A stretch of DNA of 64,000 nt from JACKII01 sp963807085 (GTDB taxonomy: Bacteria > Pseudomonadota > Alphaproteobacteria > Bin95), in contig CAWEBB010000032.1 of NCBI GenBank assembly GCA_963807085.1, positions 124,001-188,000 of the forward strand, given 5' to 3'. The translations under genes and the position numbers were made by a program. Shown piece after piece: positions 44,860 through 55,225 of this stretch. Numbering within the stretch: position 1 is the first letter of the stretch; every line of letters starts with the position of its first letter. The notes beneath the pieces are model-generated. The model saw only the letters and a program-made list of their open reading frames with translations. It did not search any database and was not told the origin of the DNA.

Positions 44860-45767
44860 GCGGGATTATCCGCGCCGCCGTCTTCGCAACGATCGCGACC
44901 GTCTTTTTCAGCGGCATGGCCGTTCTGATCCGCCACGTCTCCAGCGAACTGCACCCGCTGGAGATCGTGTTCTTCCGCAACCTGCTGGCCCTCCTGTGGA
45001 TGACGCCCTGGCTGATGACTGCCGGGATTGCCAGCATGAAGACGAATCGCATCGGCATGTACGGTTTCCGCGCCGTCATCAGCATGGTTGGGATGACCAG
45101 CGGCTTTTGGGCATTCACGCTGATCCCGATCTCCGAGGCGACGGCGCTCAGCTTTCTGGCACCGATCTTCGCGACCGTGGGCGCGGCGCTGATTTTGGGC
45201 GAAGACGTGCGTCTGCGGCGGTGGAGCGCCGTGCTCATCGGCTTTGCCGGCGCCATGATCGTGCTGCGGCCGGGCGTGGAAATGATTCAGTTGGGCTCGA
45301 TCCTGGCGCTGATCAATTGCGTGGGCATGGCGGCGAACAAGCTGGTGCTGAAGTCGCTCACCCGCACGGAAAGGCCGGAGGCGATCATTACCTATATGGT
45401 GCTGCTGCTGACGCCGCTGACCTTCATTCCCGCCCTGTTCGTCTGGCAGACGCCCAGCTGGGAGATGCTGGGCTGGATGGTGCTGCTCGCCGGTTGTGGT
45501 ACCATGGCACATTGGTGCATCACCAAGGCGACCGGCTATGCCGACCTGACGGTGGTGATGCCGTTCGACTTCACCCGGCTGCCGGTCTCTGCATTGCTGG
45601 CCTACCTGCTGTTTGCCGAAGTGCCGACGATCTGGACCTGGATCGGTGGCGCGGTGATCTTTGCCTCCACCTTCTATATCGCCCGGCGGGAGGCGATGGT
45701 GGCGCGGGAGCGGGAAGTGGCCGCCGCCGCTGCCGCTGCCGCTGCCGCTAAAGCTGCCGGGGTCTGA
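44856..45767 (+). CDS. EamA/DMT family transporter, second of a coupled pair
   Basis: 303 residues, related to the preceding gene but clearly diverged. The first repeat is ATVFFSGMAVLIRHVSSELHPLEIVFFRNLLALLW and the second begins near residue 150 (ILALINCVGMAANKLVLKSL). LLFAEVPTIWTWIGGAVIFASTFYIARREA closes the EamA fold. A hydrophilic tail contains eleven consecutive alanines encoded partly by a GCTGCC microsatellite (about 45730-45750). Paired DMT proteins can form heterodimers, as in SMR-type exporters; this is only a possibility here. The 3' end overlaps the convergent MFS gene by 20 nt. Confidence 0.9.
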   Translation: MSGIIRAAVFATIATVFFSGMAVLIRHVSSELHPLEIVFFRNLLALLWMTPWLMTAGIASMKTNRIGMYGFRAVISMVGMTSGFWAFTLIPISEATALSFLAPIFATVGAALILGEDVRLRRWSAVLIGFAGAMIVLRPGVEMIQLGSILALINCVGMAANKLVLKSLTRTERPEAIITYMVLLLTPLTFIPALFVWQTPSWEMLGWMVLLAGCGTMAHWCITKATGYADLTVVMPFDFTRLPVSALLAYLLFAEVPTIWTWIGGAVIFASTFYIARREAMVAREREVAAAAAAAAAAKAAGV

Positions 45768-46947
45768 GCAGCAAAAAGCCGAACAACGGCAAGACGGCAA
45801 AGCCGCCGATGGCTATGCTCGTGGCGAAAAGCGTGATGCCTCCCTCGGGACGGGTGGCGGCAATCAGGCCCGCCAGCACGCCGCCGCCCAATTGCAGGAA
45901 CCCGATCAGCGCGGAGGCCGCGCCCGCCCGGTCGCGAAAGGGCGCCATGGCGCCGGCGATGCTGTTCGGCCGCATCAGCCCCATGCCGTGCATGATCACC
46001 GCCATCGGCGCGACCAGGGCCGCGACGTGATGTACGCCCGCAAAAGCGCACCCAAGCAGCAGAACCCCGCCCGCCAGCATCACGCTCGTCCCAAGCTCTA
46101 CCATGGCCGCCGGTGAGCGCGTGCGAGAGAGGCGCGCGGAGAGCGAAGCGCCCGTGATGAAGCCCACCATGACGATGGCGAAAAAGATGCCGAAAGCCTG
46201 TGGGGCATAGCCCAGATGGCCGATAATAACGAACGGCGCGGCCGCGATGAATGAGAACAGCGCGCCGCCCGCCAGCAGGCTCGGCAGGCTGAACGACAGG
46301 AAGACGCGGTTCCCCAGCATCTCCCTATAGCCGAGCAGGATGCGGACCGGGCGCAGTTCTGCGCGGTGATGTCGTTCGCGGGTTTCCTGCAGCATGAAAA
46401 ACACGGCGAGGAACATGGCCAGGCCGCTGGCGGCTAAGGTCACGAAGATCGCAGGCCACTCGAACCAGAGCAGGAGCGCGCTGCCGATCATCGGCGCGGC
46501 GATGGGAGCGACGCCCATGCCGGCCGTCACGATGGACATGGCGCGCTGGGCCGCCGCCCCGTCATAGACATCGGCCACCACCGCGCGGGCGGCGACGGGG
46601 CCGGCGCAGGCCGCGACGCCCTGCACGAAGCGCGCGGCCAGCAGGACGGTCAGGTTGTGGGATAGCAGGCAGACCACGCCCATGGCGGCATAGAGCGCCA
46701 GGCCGGTCAGCAATATAGGGCGGCGGCCATAGCGGTCGGATATTGGCCCCAGCAGCAACTGCGCCACCGCGAATCCCGCCAGGAACACGCCGATAACGAG
46801 CTGCGCTCGGCTCTCCGGCTCGCCGAAAGCCTTGGCCAACGCCGGCAGGCCCGCCAGCGGCATGTCAATCGAGAGCGGCGTGATGCCGCTCAGGCAGGTC
46901 AGCAGGATGATGATCACCAGACTGGTCGGCGGAATCGCGATCCGCAT
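45748..46947 (-). CDS. Bcr/CflA family MFS drug-resistance transporter
   Basis: 399 residues, twelve transmembrane helices. The N-terminus ends in LTCLSGITPLSIDMPLAGLPALAKAFG, a typical Bcr/CflA first helix and loop with a conserved acidic residue. It is followed by LAGFAVAQLLLGPISDRYGRRPILLTGLALY, the MFS motif A (G-x-x-x-D-R-x-G-R-R), and by GVAACAGPVAARAVVADVYDG. The protein probably exports small hydrophobic compounds by proton antiport. The gene is tail-to-tail with the EamA pair and overlaps its stop. Confidence 0.92.
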   Translation of the reverse strand: MRIAIPPTSLVIIILLTCLSGITPLSIDMPLAGLPALAKAFGEPESRAQLVIGVFLAGFAVAQLLLGPISDRYGRRPILLTGLALYAAMGVVCLLSHNLTVLLAARFVQGVAACAGPVAARAVVADVYDGAAAQRAMSIVTAGMGVAPIAAPMIGSALLLWFEWPAIFVTLAASGLAMFLAVFFMLQETRERHHRAELRPVRILLGYREMLGNRVFLSFSLPSLLAGGALFSFIAAAPFVIIGHLGYAPQAFGIFFAIVMVGFITGASLSARLSRTRSPAAMVELGTSVMLAGGVLLLGCAFAGVHHVAALVAPMAVIMHGMGLMRPNSIAGAMAPFRDRAGAASALIGFLQLGGGVLAGLIAATRPEGGITLFATSIAIGGFAVLPLFGFLLLRPRQL

Positions 46948-47288
46948 CGAACGAACCTTTTTTCTTCGGCAGGCGGGGGCCTTTCGCCTTGCCCTGTCCT
47001 AGCATTACCAAAGGAGGCGAGGTATGCGCCAACTTGTGCGCGCACCGTAAGGCCGGGGCTCGCCGCTTCGGGGCGCTATCAACTCCCGGCTTGTCACGCC
47101 TTGACATGATCCATATCACGTTGGGCATCGTTGGGAGCGTGCGGCCCTCAATCTCCATTTGTCCGGCCTGTGGCAGAATATATCTGTAGGTTGAGAATGT
47201 TTGCGCGGGAACGCGATATAGAGCATTAGTGTTTTGATATCCTGTGCATGCATCTGACGCAGGCAACACAATCTAGAGGGGTGACCCG
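46948..47288. other. 341-bp intergenic region
   Basis: This gap between the MFS gene and the alpha/beta hydrolase has no recognisable full gene. It contains a candidate leader ORF (47024-47050). The final 100 nt before the hydrolase is relatively AT-rich (AATATATCTG, GATATAGAGC) and probably contains its promoter. A plus-strand frame with two cysteines (CPAC) ends at 47189 but has no convincing start. Confidence 0.4.
47024..47050 (+). CDS. Candidate 8-residue leader peptide
   Basis: AAGGAGG at 47011-47017 is a near-perfect ribosome binding site, 6 nt before an ATG that opens an 8-codon frame (MRQLVRAP) ending in TAA. A GC-rich inverted segment follows. The next gene is 239 nt away, so attenuation is not obvious. 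It may instead be the start of a longer gene broken by an indel; the adjacent frame remains open to 47189. Confidence 0.25.
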   Translation: MRQLVRAP

Positions 47289-48236
47289 GTGGCCCGGCCG
47301 GAAGACTTCGGCTTTTCCTCAGGATACGCGTATGCCAACGGCGTGCGGCTGCACTATGCCCGTGTCGGGGCGTCCGCGGGCGGACGCGTGCCGTTGATTC
47401 TGCTGCACGGCTGGCCCGAATTCTGGCAGACGTGGCGTAAAATGATGCCGCTGCTGGCCGACCGTTTCGACCTGATCGCGCCAGACCTGCGCGGTTTCGG
47501 CCAGAGCGACAAGCCGAGTTTCGGCCCCTCGCGGCGCCAGACGGCAGAGGTGATGGCGGCCGACATTGTCGCCCTGGCCGACGCGCTGGGGCTGAAGCGT
47601 GTTGGGCTGGTCGGCCACGATGTCGGCGCCATGGTCATGCAGGCCGTCGCTCGGGCGGCGCCGGCGCGGGTGTCGGGCTTGGTGTTTTTCAACTGCCCGT
47701 ATCCGGGAATCGGCCAGCGCTGGCACGATGCCGGTCATATCGGCGAGGTCTGGTATCAGAGCTTCCACCAACTGCCCTGGGCGGCCCAGCTGGTCGGCAG
47801 CAGCCGGGAGGCGTGCGGGCTCTATTTGCGCCATTTCCTCACCCACTGGCCGGCCCACCCAAAGGCGTTCGACGACGATTTCGGCGATTGGGTCGACAAC
47901 TTCATGCGGCCCGGCAATCTTCAGGGCGGGTTCAACTGGTATCTGTCGGCGCACGAGACCCGGATGGCGATCGCACGCGGGGATTTGCCGCCGCCGCCGA
48001 TCCCGCTGCCGACACACGTGTTCTGGGGCCGGCATGACCCGGTGCTGAAGGCCGAATGGGCCGACCGCATTCCGGAAATTTTCCCTGCGGCCACGGTCGA
48101 AATCTGTGAAAATGCCGGCCACTTCGTCCACTATGAAGCGCCCGAAGAGGCCGCGACTGTGGTGGCGGCGGCGTTCAAGCCGCCGAAGCCTGCAGCGGCC
48201 GCACCCCAGACCCACCCGATATCATCGACCGGTTAG
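47289..48236 (+). CDS. Alpha/beta hydrolase (epoxide hydrolase/haloalkane dehalogenase-like)
   Basis: 315 residues. The oxyanion motif HGWPE is at residues 40-44, the nucleophile is Asp111 in VGLVGHDVGAMV, and the catalytic His lies in ENAGHFVHYEAPEE near the C-terminus. Aspartate rather than serine at the elbow, with HGWPE, fits epoxide hydrolases and fluoroacetate or haloacetate dehalogenases. The cap domain around FNCPYPGIGQRW is typical. The start is GTG 47289 with a GAGGGG-type site. The C-terminus has a short Pro/Ala-rich extension. The substrate is unknown. Confidence 0.88.
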   Translation: MARPEDFGFSSGYAYANGVRLHYARVGASAGGRVPLILLHGWPEFWQTWRKMMPLLADRFDLIAPDLRGFGQSDKPSFGPSRRQTAEVMAADIVALADALGLKRVGLVGHDVGAMVMQAVARAAPARVSGLVFFNCPYPGIGQRWHDAGHIGEVWYQSFHQLPWAAQLVGSSREACGLYLRHFLTHWPAHPKAFDDDFGDWVDNFMRPGNLQGGFNWYLSAHETRMAIARGDLPPPPIPLPTHVFWGRHDPVLKAEWADRIPEIFPAATVEICENAGHFVHYEAPEEAATVVAAAFKPPKPAAAAPQTHPISSTG

Positions 48237-48378
48237 GCCACCGTCGGAGGAAGGCCAGTCACCGCTGCACCAACTTCTTGGTGGAAAGCGCGAAGTGCGC
48301 TAGGTGATGCCACGATTGAAATTTGCAAATTGTAAAGGCCGGTAAGATCCCCCTTTTTCCCATATTCCGTCCGATCAC

Positions 48379-49692
48379 ATGACAGGCTTGTTGTACCGAC
48401 TGGTCGTCAGGGTGAAGCATCTGCGTGGTTTTGTGACCGTGCCGGGCCTGATCAGCCTCGGCGGCGTGCTTTTGGCGGGCGCGATGCTGATGTTGGACTG
48501 GTTCATCGATGGGCAAAGCGGGCTAACTATTCCCGACTTCCTGACGATCCCGTCCGACAATGCCCGGCCGATATTGATCGCCGTTGCCGGCTCCACCATG
48601 ACGGCCTTGAGCCTGGTCTATTCCAGCGTGCTGGTGGTCTTCACACTGGCGGCGGGCAATATCGGTCCGCGCCTGCTTCTGCGGTTTTCCAGCGACCGGA
48701 CGAACCAGATTGCGGTGGGAACGTTGGGCGGCACGTTTCTGTATTCGCTCATCATCATCCGCAACCAGTACAAGGGCCATTCGGTCGATCTTTCGGTGAA
48801 TGTCGGGTTGTTGCTGGCGGCGCTTTGCGTCGTCATGCTGTTGTTCTTCGTCAATTCCGCCGCTAAGCGCGTGACGATCGACGAGGAAGTGGCATCGATC
48901 GGCGACACGCTCGATGAAGAACTGAGCCGGGCGATTGCTGCCATTAACCCCGTCAACCGGGCTGACGTGGTGCGCCCCACGGGGCGTGAATACGTCATCG
49001 CAACGACCAAGGCGGGCTATATCAACCGAATTAATTATCTGGAAATCGCTAAAATTGCGGCCAAGCATAAAGCGTTTATCGACTTCGACGTCGTGCCCGG
49101 CTCTTATGTGATAGAGGGCCAGAAGTTGGCCTTGGTGCTTTCGAGCAGCGAAATGAAAATTCGAGAGCAGATTTTACCTTATGTTGTTCTGGGGCGGTCG
49201 CGATCGTCGGAAGAAGATTTGGTGTTTTCCGTCAGCCTGTTGGTGGAAATCGCCTTAAGGGCGTTGTCCCCGGGTATAAACGATACGTTTACGGCCATTG
49301 CCTGCGCTGACCGGCTTTCCGCGGCCTTGTCCCGCGCGCGCTGTGCCGGGCTATCATCGGGCGTCTACACCGGGCCGGATGGAGCCGTCCGGGTGACGGC
49401 GCCAAACCTCACCATCGACGACCTGGTTGCCTATGCGTTCGACCCGTTGCGCCGCGCCGCGCGCGACAACGTCTTGATGACCCGGCATATCGTTCTGGCG
49501 CTGGGCCGGCTGGGCTTGGGGAAGAACCTGCCCGGCGAGGACGCCGTTCGCCGGCAGCTGGAACTGGTGCGGGAAGGCGCGCGGGCGGGCGACCTGCTCG
49601 AGGCCGACATGCAGAGGCTCGAACAGGCGATTGACCACGCGCTTGATCGGCAAGTAGGCTGGCCGCTGCCCGGTCTGGAAGGGCAGGGATAG
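48379..49692 (+). CDS. DUF2254 domain-containing membrane protein
   Basis: 437 residues. Four hydrophobic segments lie in the first 170 residues (ISLGGVLLAGAMLMLDW; ILIAVAGSTMTALSLVYSSVLVVFTLAAG; GTLGGTFLYSLIII; VGLLLAALCVVMLLFFV). The soluble remainder contains DFDVVPGSYVIEGQKLALVL and ALSPGINDTFTAIACADRL, the conserved DUF2254 block S-P-G-x-N-D-P/T-x-T-A. No function is established; the family is broadly distributed in proteobacteria. Confidence 0.9.
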   Translation: MTGLLYRLVVRVKHLRGFVTVPGLISLGGVLLAGAMLMLDWFIDGQSGLTIPDFLTIPSDNARPILIAVAGSTMTALSLVYSSVLVVFTLAAGNIGPRLLLRFSSDRTNQIAVGTLGGTFLYSLIIIRNQYKGHSVDLSVNVGLLLAALCVVMLLFFVNSAAKRVTIDEEVASIGDTLDEELSRAIAAINPVNRADVVRPTGREYVIATTKAGYINRINYLEIAKIAAKHKAFIDFDVVPGSYVIEGQKLALVLSSSEMKIREQILPYVVLGRSRSSEEDLVFSVSLLVEIALRALSPGINDTFTAIACADRLSAALSRARCAGLSSGVYTGPDGAVRVTAPNLTIDDLVAYAFDPLRRAARDNVLMTRHIVLALGRLGLGKNLPGEDAVRRQLELVREGARAGDLLEADMQRLEQAIDHALDRQVGWPLPGLEGQG

Positions 49693-49768
49693 GCAGTCGC
49701 CCCCCGCGCGCCGAAGCGACTGGCTGCGCGCCGCCCGAACGGCCAGCCCCTCGACGCGGTCCCGTCAC

Positions 49769-52219
49769 TCAGCAGACCTGTTTCGGGTCTCGTTTGCCGA
49801 CAAACCGCCAGGTTACACGGCCCAGCTCCTGTCCTTGGTAATGCTGACCGATGGAGACCATGTTGCCCGGCCGGCCGTGCCGGGACAGCCCTTCAACGAT
49901 GAAGCGGCATTTCAGGCGTGCGCCCTTCACCAGGACGACGTCCGGCACGAACAGCCGCTGACACGCGGGCAGGTAGAGAATGCCGGTTTGCCGGGCCCGG
50001 TCAATCTTGCAGTCCAGGTCGAGCTGACCACAAAACGCCTTCACCAATTCCAGAGGCAGTTCCACTGCCGCCCGTACGCCACCGCTGAGCCGCTGCTCGA
50101 TAACAAAGTCGAAGGCGCGCCGTTGGTCTGGAAAATTCGCGATCAGGAACGGCCCGGCAAACGGGTCGGCGCTCGGGTCTTCGATGTCGTCGACCACGTT
50201 GAAGTTGCGCCAGGTCACGTTGTTCTGGTTGCGCACGAACGAGCTGAAGCTGGTGAACGTCGTTGGCAGCGGCGGTGCCGGGTCTATCGGATGGTCCAGA
50301 ATGCCGACAAAGCAGTAGTGTCCCTCGCCCGGAATGCCCGGCTCCGGCCAGACCAGTTCCGGCGCGACGACCAGGGTGTCGCCCTGCGGTACGTTGACCG
50401 GCGCGGTCGTGCCGATCAGGTTCCACATGTCGGGGGTGACCAAAGTCGAGACGTTGCTCCAATAGACTTGGCAAGTGACGTTATTGGCGTCGGCCGCACC
50501 GCGGTTCTTCATCCGCACATAGATGTAGTTATCCTGGCCGGCCTCTGCCTCGAAGCCGAGCGACTGGCTATTCTCGGTGCCAGAACCCTCACCGAACGCC
50601 GTCTGCGGATCCGCGATCTGAAAGGGCCGCACGATGATGTCCGGGCTGGCGCTGATACCGCCTGAGGTTGGCACCGTGCCGTCGTCGCCCGGGTTGTCGC
50701 GCAGATAGACGTCGGCGCTCAGCCCCAGTGTATCGTCGATGATGGCGCGCAGGTTCGGCATGACGCCGATATTGCCCGCGACGCCGCCGCCCTGCGGCGT
50801 GCCGGTGGCTGGGTTGGAGAGCAACAGGCGCATCTGCTGCGGCGACAGCCGAACGCCGGTGTTGGCTTCGAGCATGCCCTGCAGGATCGCGCCTGCTCCG
50901 GCGACGATGGGCGTGGCAGAGCTGGTTCCGCTAAAGAGGTCCGTATACTCGTCGTTCGGCCCGGTGCCAGCGTCCAGAAAGCCATAGCCGCAGGTGACAA
51001 CATTGCGGCCCCAGCCGTAGCAGTTGACCCGCGTCCCGAAGCTGCTGGACTGCCCGCCAGTCCAGATCGCGCGGTCATGCGGCAGCGCATCCTCGGCCGC
51101 ACCGCACATGATGGCGCCTGAAGTTCGCGGAAATCGGGCGAGGCCGGGTTCAGGATCTGCAGGCCGCCGTTCGTGATTGCGTCCAGGTCGTTGCCGCCAT
51201 TGCCTGCCGCCTCGAACACGACGATGCCAAGCGCGGAGGCGAGCCGCAGCGCGTCGAAGCTGTCGTCCACGTACTCGGCTGGCGCACCGAAGGGATTGGG
51301 CGCGACCGTCTGAACCTCGATGATCAGAATATCACCCGCGCTCAGCGTATTCACGGCAGCGACCACGGCATCGGCGATGTCGGCGCTGGTCCCGGTCACG
51401 GAATCCCAATAGCTGGAGCAGTTCACCGGGCCGGCCAGCGGGGCGATGCCGACCACGCCGACAGTGTTGTCGTCGGCGATGACCTCACCCAGGACGGCGG
51501 TGCCATGGTCTGCGCTGCCTGCCCGGTTGTCGCCTGCGATCAGGCTAGGGCTTTTGCCGGTGAAGTCCTCGTGCGTGAGGGTCTCAGCCCCGCTCCACAT
51601 CGACCACGCCGATACCCGCGCCGCAGCCGTTCGGCTGGGTCCAGGCCCAGCGCGCATCGATTCCATCCGGTGCGGCATCTAGGTAGCCCTGTTGTCCGTT
51701 ATAGGCATCATTTGCCGGATTGACCGCGGGTTCGGTGTACTGCGCCTCCGGGTAGGCGGCGGCGACGCCGGGCACGGACCGCAGCACCTTTATAACTTCG
51801 TCCAGCCGGCCTATCTGGCCGCGAACATCGAGCTTCCAGTAGCTGGTAAGGCTGCGCAGCGGTGGGAACGGCGACTGCGCCGCTTTTCGCTCCATCTCCC
51901 GCAGCTGGCCCTGCGGAACGGACCGAACCAGCGGCTTGCCGGCGCCAAGGTCGAACTCGGCCATCACCCGCAGCAAATCATCCAGGTTCGCTGCTTTTGC
52001 CAGTTCTTCGAGGGTATTGAAGTTCCCGTCCGCGGCGGCCGGCATGTCCCCCAGCCGGACCACGATAAAGCCGGAGGGGCCTTCTTCATTGTTTGGAGCA
52101 CGCCCTGGCGGAATCAGATCTCCGGTTGGCGCAGGGGGATGGATGCGATGGGGCGAAAGCGGCAAACCGCGGTCAGCCACTGCCCGGATCGAGCGAACAT
52201 TCACACGTCCTGGAAACAT
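49769..52219 (-). CDS. S8 family serine peptidase (subtilase), two frameshifts
   Basis: About 816 residues as reconstructed. The start is ATG 52219 with AGGAGA 6 nt upstream. An N-terminal region of about 200 residues includes an I9-like prodomain segment (GRLDEVIKVLRSVPGVAAAYPEAQY). The subtilase catalytic residues are Asp in GIGVVDVE, His in DHGTAVLGEVIADD and Ser in FSGTSSATPIVAGAGAI. After the protease come a beta-sandwich region (DNYIYVRMKNRGAADANNVTCQVYW) and a Cys-containing C-terminus. One base is inserted near 51590 and one lost near 51115; both frames rejoin conserved sequence. No classical signal peptide is visible at the chosen start. It stands alone between DUF2254 and FadJ. Confidence 0.85.
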
Positions 52220-52440
52220 GACAGGTCTCCTCATGGTTGTTACCCTTCGCGGTCGGTTAAACCGCAGTCGGGATAGCAACGAGGTTATCGGGATTAATCC
52301 TGGATCGCGGTGATGCAGTTCATATGGTCGGCTTTCGTGAACGGCGTTGGCCGCAAATCCGTGCCAACGCTCTGGCTCCGGCCCGCTTGCGTCTCTAAAC
52401 TGCGCGCAACCGGTAATCATGCGAGCAGAGGAAGCCCCTT

Positions 52441-54558
52441 ATGTCTGAAGAACTCGTCCGCCTGTCGAAACAAGGCGCCGTGGGCGTCATCACCGTCGAC
52501 AACCCGCCGGTCAACGCCCTCTCGCCCGGCGTGCCAGAGGGCATTCTCAACGGCGTGCAGACCTTCAATGCCGACGCCGATGTGAAGGCCATCGTGCTGA
52601 TTGGTGCGGGCGGCAAGTTCATCGCGGGCGCCGATATCCGCTTCTTCGGCAAGGAGCGCGCCAAACTGCCCATGCGGCCGCAGGACGCGCTGGAACAGTC
52701 GGAGAAGCCGGTGGTGGCGGCGATTGCCGGCTTTGCGCTCGGCGGCGGCTATGAGATGGCGCTCGGCTGCCATTACCGCGTCGCGCTGGCGAGCGCGCGG
52801 GTCGGCCTGCCGGAGATCACGCTGGGATTGCTGCCGGGCGGTGGCGGTACCCAGCGGCTGCCGCGCCTGATCGGCCCGGCCAAGGCGCTGGACCTGATCG
52901 TCGCCGGCCGCCATGTGCCCGCGCCGGAGGCCAAAGACGCTCGGCATGATCGACGAGGTGTACGACGCCAACGCCGACCTGCTGGCCGAAGCGGTGAAAT
53001 TCGCCGAGAGCAAGTCGCCGATGTGCGGCCGATCCCGCGCATCCGCGACATGTCCGACAAGCTGGCCGAAGGCAACGCCGGAGCTGTTCGAGGCGAAGCG
53101 CAAGGAGATCGCGCGCCGCGCCCGCAACCAGGAAGCGCCCTATATCTGCATCGATGCGGTCGAGACGGCCTGCAAGACCGCCGATCGACGAGGGCCTGAA
53201 ATGGGAGGGCGAAAAGCTCCGCTATCTGGAGAACACCGACGAAAGCCGGGCGCTGCGCTATGCCTTCTTCGCCGAGCGCGAGGCGCAGAAGCTGCCGGAT
53301 GTGCCGAAGGGGACGCCGGTCAAGGAAATCAGGACGGCGGCCGTCATCGGCTGCGGCACCATGGGCGGCGGCATCGCCATGAGCTTTGCCGATTTCGGCT
53401 TCCCGGTGAAGGTGCTGGAGGCCACCGCAGGAAGCGCTCGACACGGGGCATGGCCAAGATCGAAGGCAACTATGAGACCAGCGTCAAGCGCGGCTGCCTG
53501 GCGCAGGACGAGATGGACGCCGCCTCGCGCGCATCGAGCCGGTGACGCGACTATCGACGCCATCGCCGACTGCGACGTGGTGATCGAGGCGGTGTTCGAG
53601 CAGATGGACGTGAAGCAGGAGGTGTTCAAAAAGCTCGATGCGACCATGAAGGACGGCGCGCTGATCCTCTCCAACACCTCGGCTTTGGATATCGACGAGA
53701 TCGCTGGCGTGACCAAGCGGCCGGAGGACGTGGCGGGCGCGCACTTCTTCAGCCCGGCCAACGTCATGAAGCTGCTGGAGGTGGTGAAGGGCAAGGACTC
53801 GTCCGGACGACCGTCGCCTCGACCATGGCGCTGGGCAAGGCCATCGGCAAGGCGTCGGCGGCCACCGGCAACTGCGACGGCTTTCTCGCCAACCGCTGCC
53901 GCGCGCCCTTCAACTCGAGATGGTGATCCTGCTGGAGGAAGGCTGCCTGCCCGAGCAGGTGGACAAGGTGATGGTCGACTTCGGCTATCCGATGGGGCCG
54001 TTCGCGGTCGGCGACCTGGCGGGGCTCGATATCGGCTATGCCGCGCAGGGCGCGGCGCGCGGCGGCTGATCCGAACTATCGCACGCTGCCGATCGCGGAC
54101 AGGCTCGTCGAGATCGGCCATTCGGCCAAAAGACCGGCGGCCGGCTGGTTCAAGATACGAGAAGGGCGACCGCACGCCGCACCCGCACGACGTGGTCGAA
54201 AAGCTGATCAAGGAGCACATGCGAGGCGAACAGGCATCCAGCCGCGCCAAATCAGCGACGACGAGATCCTGAAGCGGCTGCTGTTCTCCTCGGTCAACGA
54301 GGCCTGCAAGATCCTGGACGAGGGCATGGCCTCCGCGCCAGCGACATGGACATCATGTGGCTCTACGGCTTCGGCTTCCCGCGCTATCGCGGCGGGCTGA
54401 TGTTCTGGGCCGACACTGATCGGCGGCCGCAGGAGGTCTACAACCAGATCGCCGCCTGGCATCAGCGCTACGGCGACCGCTGGGCGCCGAGCGAGTACCT
54501 GCGCAAGCTGGTGCAGAGCGGCACGGCGTTCAAGGAAGCGAAGGGGGCTGCGGGGTAG
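52441..54558 (+). pseudogene. FadJ-like 3-hydroxyacyl-CoA dehydrogenase/enoyl-CoA hydratase (many frameshifts)
   Basis: A single protein of about 705 residues is encoded if some dozen indels are corrected. The N-terminal crotonase domain shows VITVDNPPVNALSPGV, GAGGKFIAGADI, AIAGFALGGGYEMALGCHYR and LPEITLGLLPGGGGTQRLPRL. The hydroxyacyl-CoA dehydrogenase domain shows AAVIGCGTMGGGIAMSFAD (NAD), DVVIEAVFEQMDVKQEVF and ILSNTSALDIDEIAG, GAHFFSPANVMKLLEVVKG and YPMGPFAVGDLAGLDIG, and the C-terminal region WLYGFGFPRYRGGLMFWAD. It would catalyse the hydration and dehydrogenation steps of fatty-acid beta-oxidation. Breaks occur about every 100-150 nt after 52930, while amino-acid conservation between breaks is intact. 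That points to poor base calling. Confidence 0.8.
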
Positions 54559-54571
54559 GGCCAACCCCTAA

Positions 54572-54617
54572 CGTCGTCATTGCGAGTCCGGTGGCTCGAT
54601 GCCTCGCAATGACGACG
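54572..54617. repeat. 15-bp inverted repeat, REP-like
   Basis: CGTCGTCATTGCGAG (54572-54586) and CTCGCAATGACGACG (54603-54617) are perfectly complementary, with a 16-nt loop. The core CGTCATTGCGAG is a widespread intergenic palindrome in proteobacteria. It lies between the FadJ-like gene and the GNAT gene and may act as a terminator or mRNA-stability element; it ends 11 nt before the GNAT start. Confidence 0.7.
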
Positions 54618-54628
54618 AAGTTCAAAAT

Positions 54629-55177
54629 ATGACCACCCTCTCGACGCTCCGCCTGACGCTCCGCCCGTTCGAGGTAGCGGACATCCCCGCCTACGCTGCC
54701 ATCCGGGCCAAGCCCGAGGTGGTGCGCTATTTGATGGGAGGGGCGGAGACGGCCACGCGGGCGCAGGAAATTGCCGAGGCCCGCGTGAAAGATTTCGCCG
54801 CCATGTGGCAGGAGCGGGGCGGCTTTGGCCCATGGGCGGTGGTCGAGAAGGCCAGCGGCGACCTGATCGGGCACGGTGGCTTGCGCCGGTGGGAGGCGCT
54901 GGGAGATGCCCCGGAACTGCTCTACATGCTGGACGACAGCGCCTGGAGCAAAGGCTATGCAAGCGAGATCGCAAACGCCGCGCTCCGCTTCGGTTTCAAT
55001 GTGCTGGACCTCCCCGAGATCGTGGCGGCGGCCGCGCCGGCAAATACGCCCTCGATTTGCGTGATGGAGAAGGCGGGCATGCGGCGCGACCCCGATCTAA
55101 TTGCCATCGAAGGTGTGCAGGCCGTCAGATGTGTTTTGCGCCAGGAGGACTGGCGGGCCTTGCAGAAAGGCATGTAG
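54629..55177 (+). CDS. GNAT family N-acetyltransferase (RimJ/RimL type)
   Basis: 182 residues. LSTLRLTLRPFEVADIPAYAAI is the first strand and helix of RimJ/RimL-like GNATs. GHGGLRRW precedes the central strands, ELLYMLDDSAWSKGYASEIANAALRFGF holds the acetyl-CoA pyrophosphate-binding segment (degenerate Q-x-x-G-x-A, here S-K-G-Y-A), and NTPSICVMEKAGM is the typical C-terminal motif. It acetylates amines of unknown identity; annotation as ribosomal-protein acetyltransferase would be unsafe. The start at 54629 places it just after a palindromic repeat. Confidence 0.9.
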   Translation: MTTLSTLRLTLRPFEVADIPAYAAIRAKPEVVRYLMGGAETATRAQEIAEARVKDFAAMWQERGGFGPWAVVEKASGDLIGHGGLRRWEALGDAPELLYMLDDSAWSKGYASEIANAALRFGFNVLDLPEIVAAAAPANTPSICVMEKAGMRRDPDLIAIEGVQAVRCVLRQEDWRALQKGM

Positions 55178-55225
55178 AACACGGGCCATCCGTCCCGCAA
55201 AATGTCTTTCAGAGGTGCCTGACCC

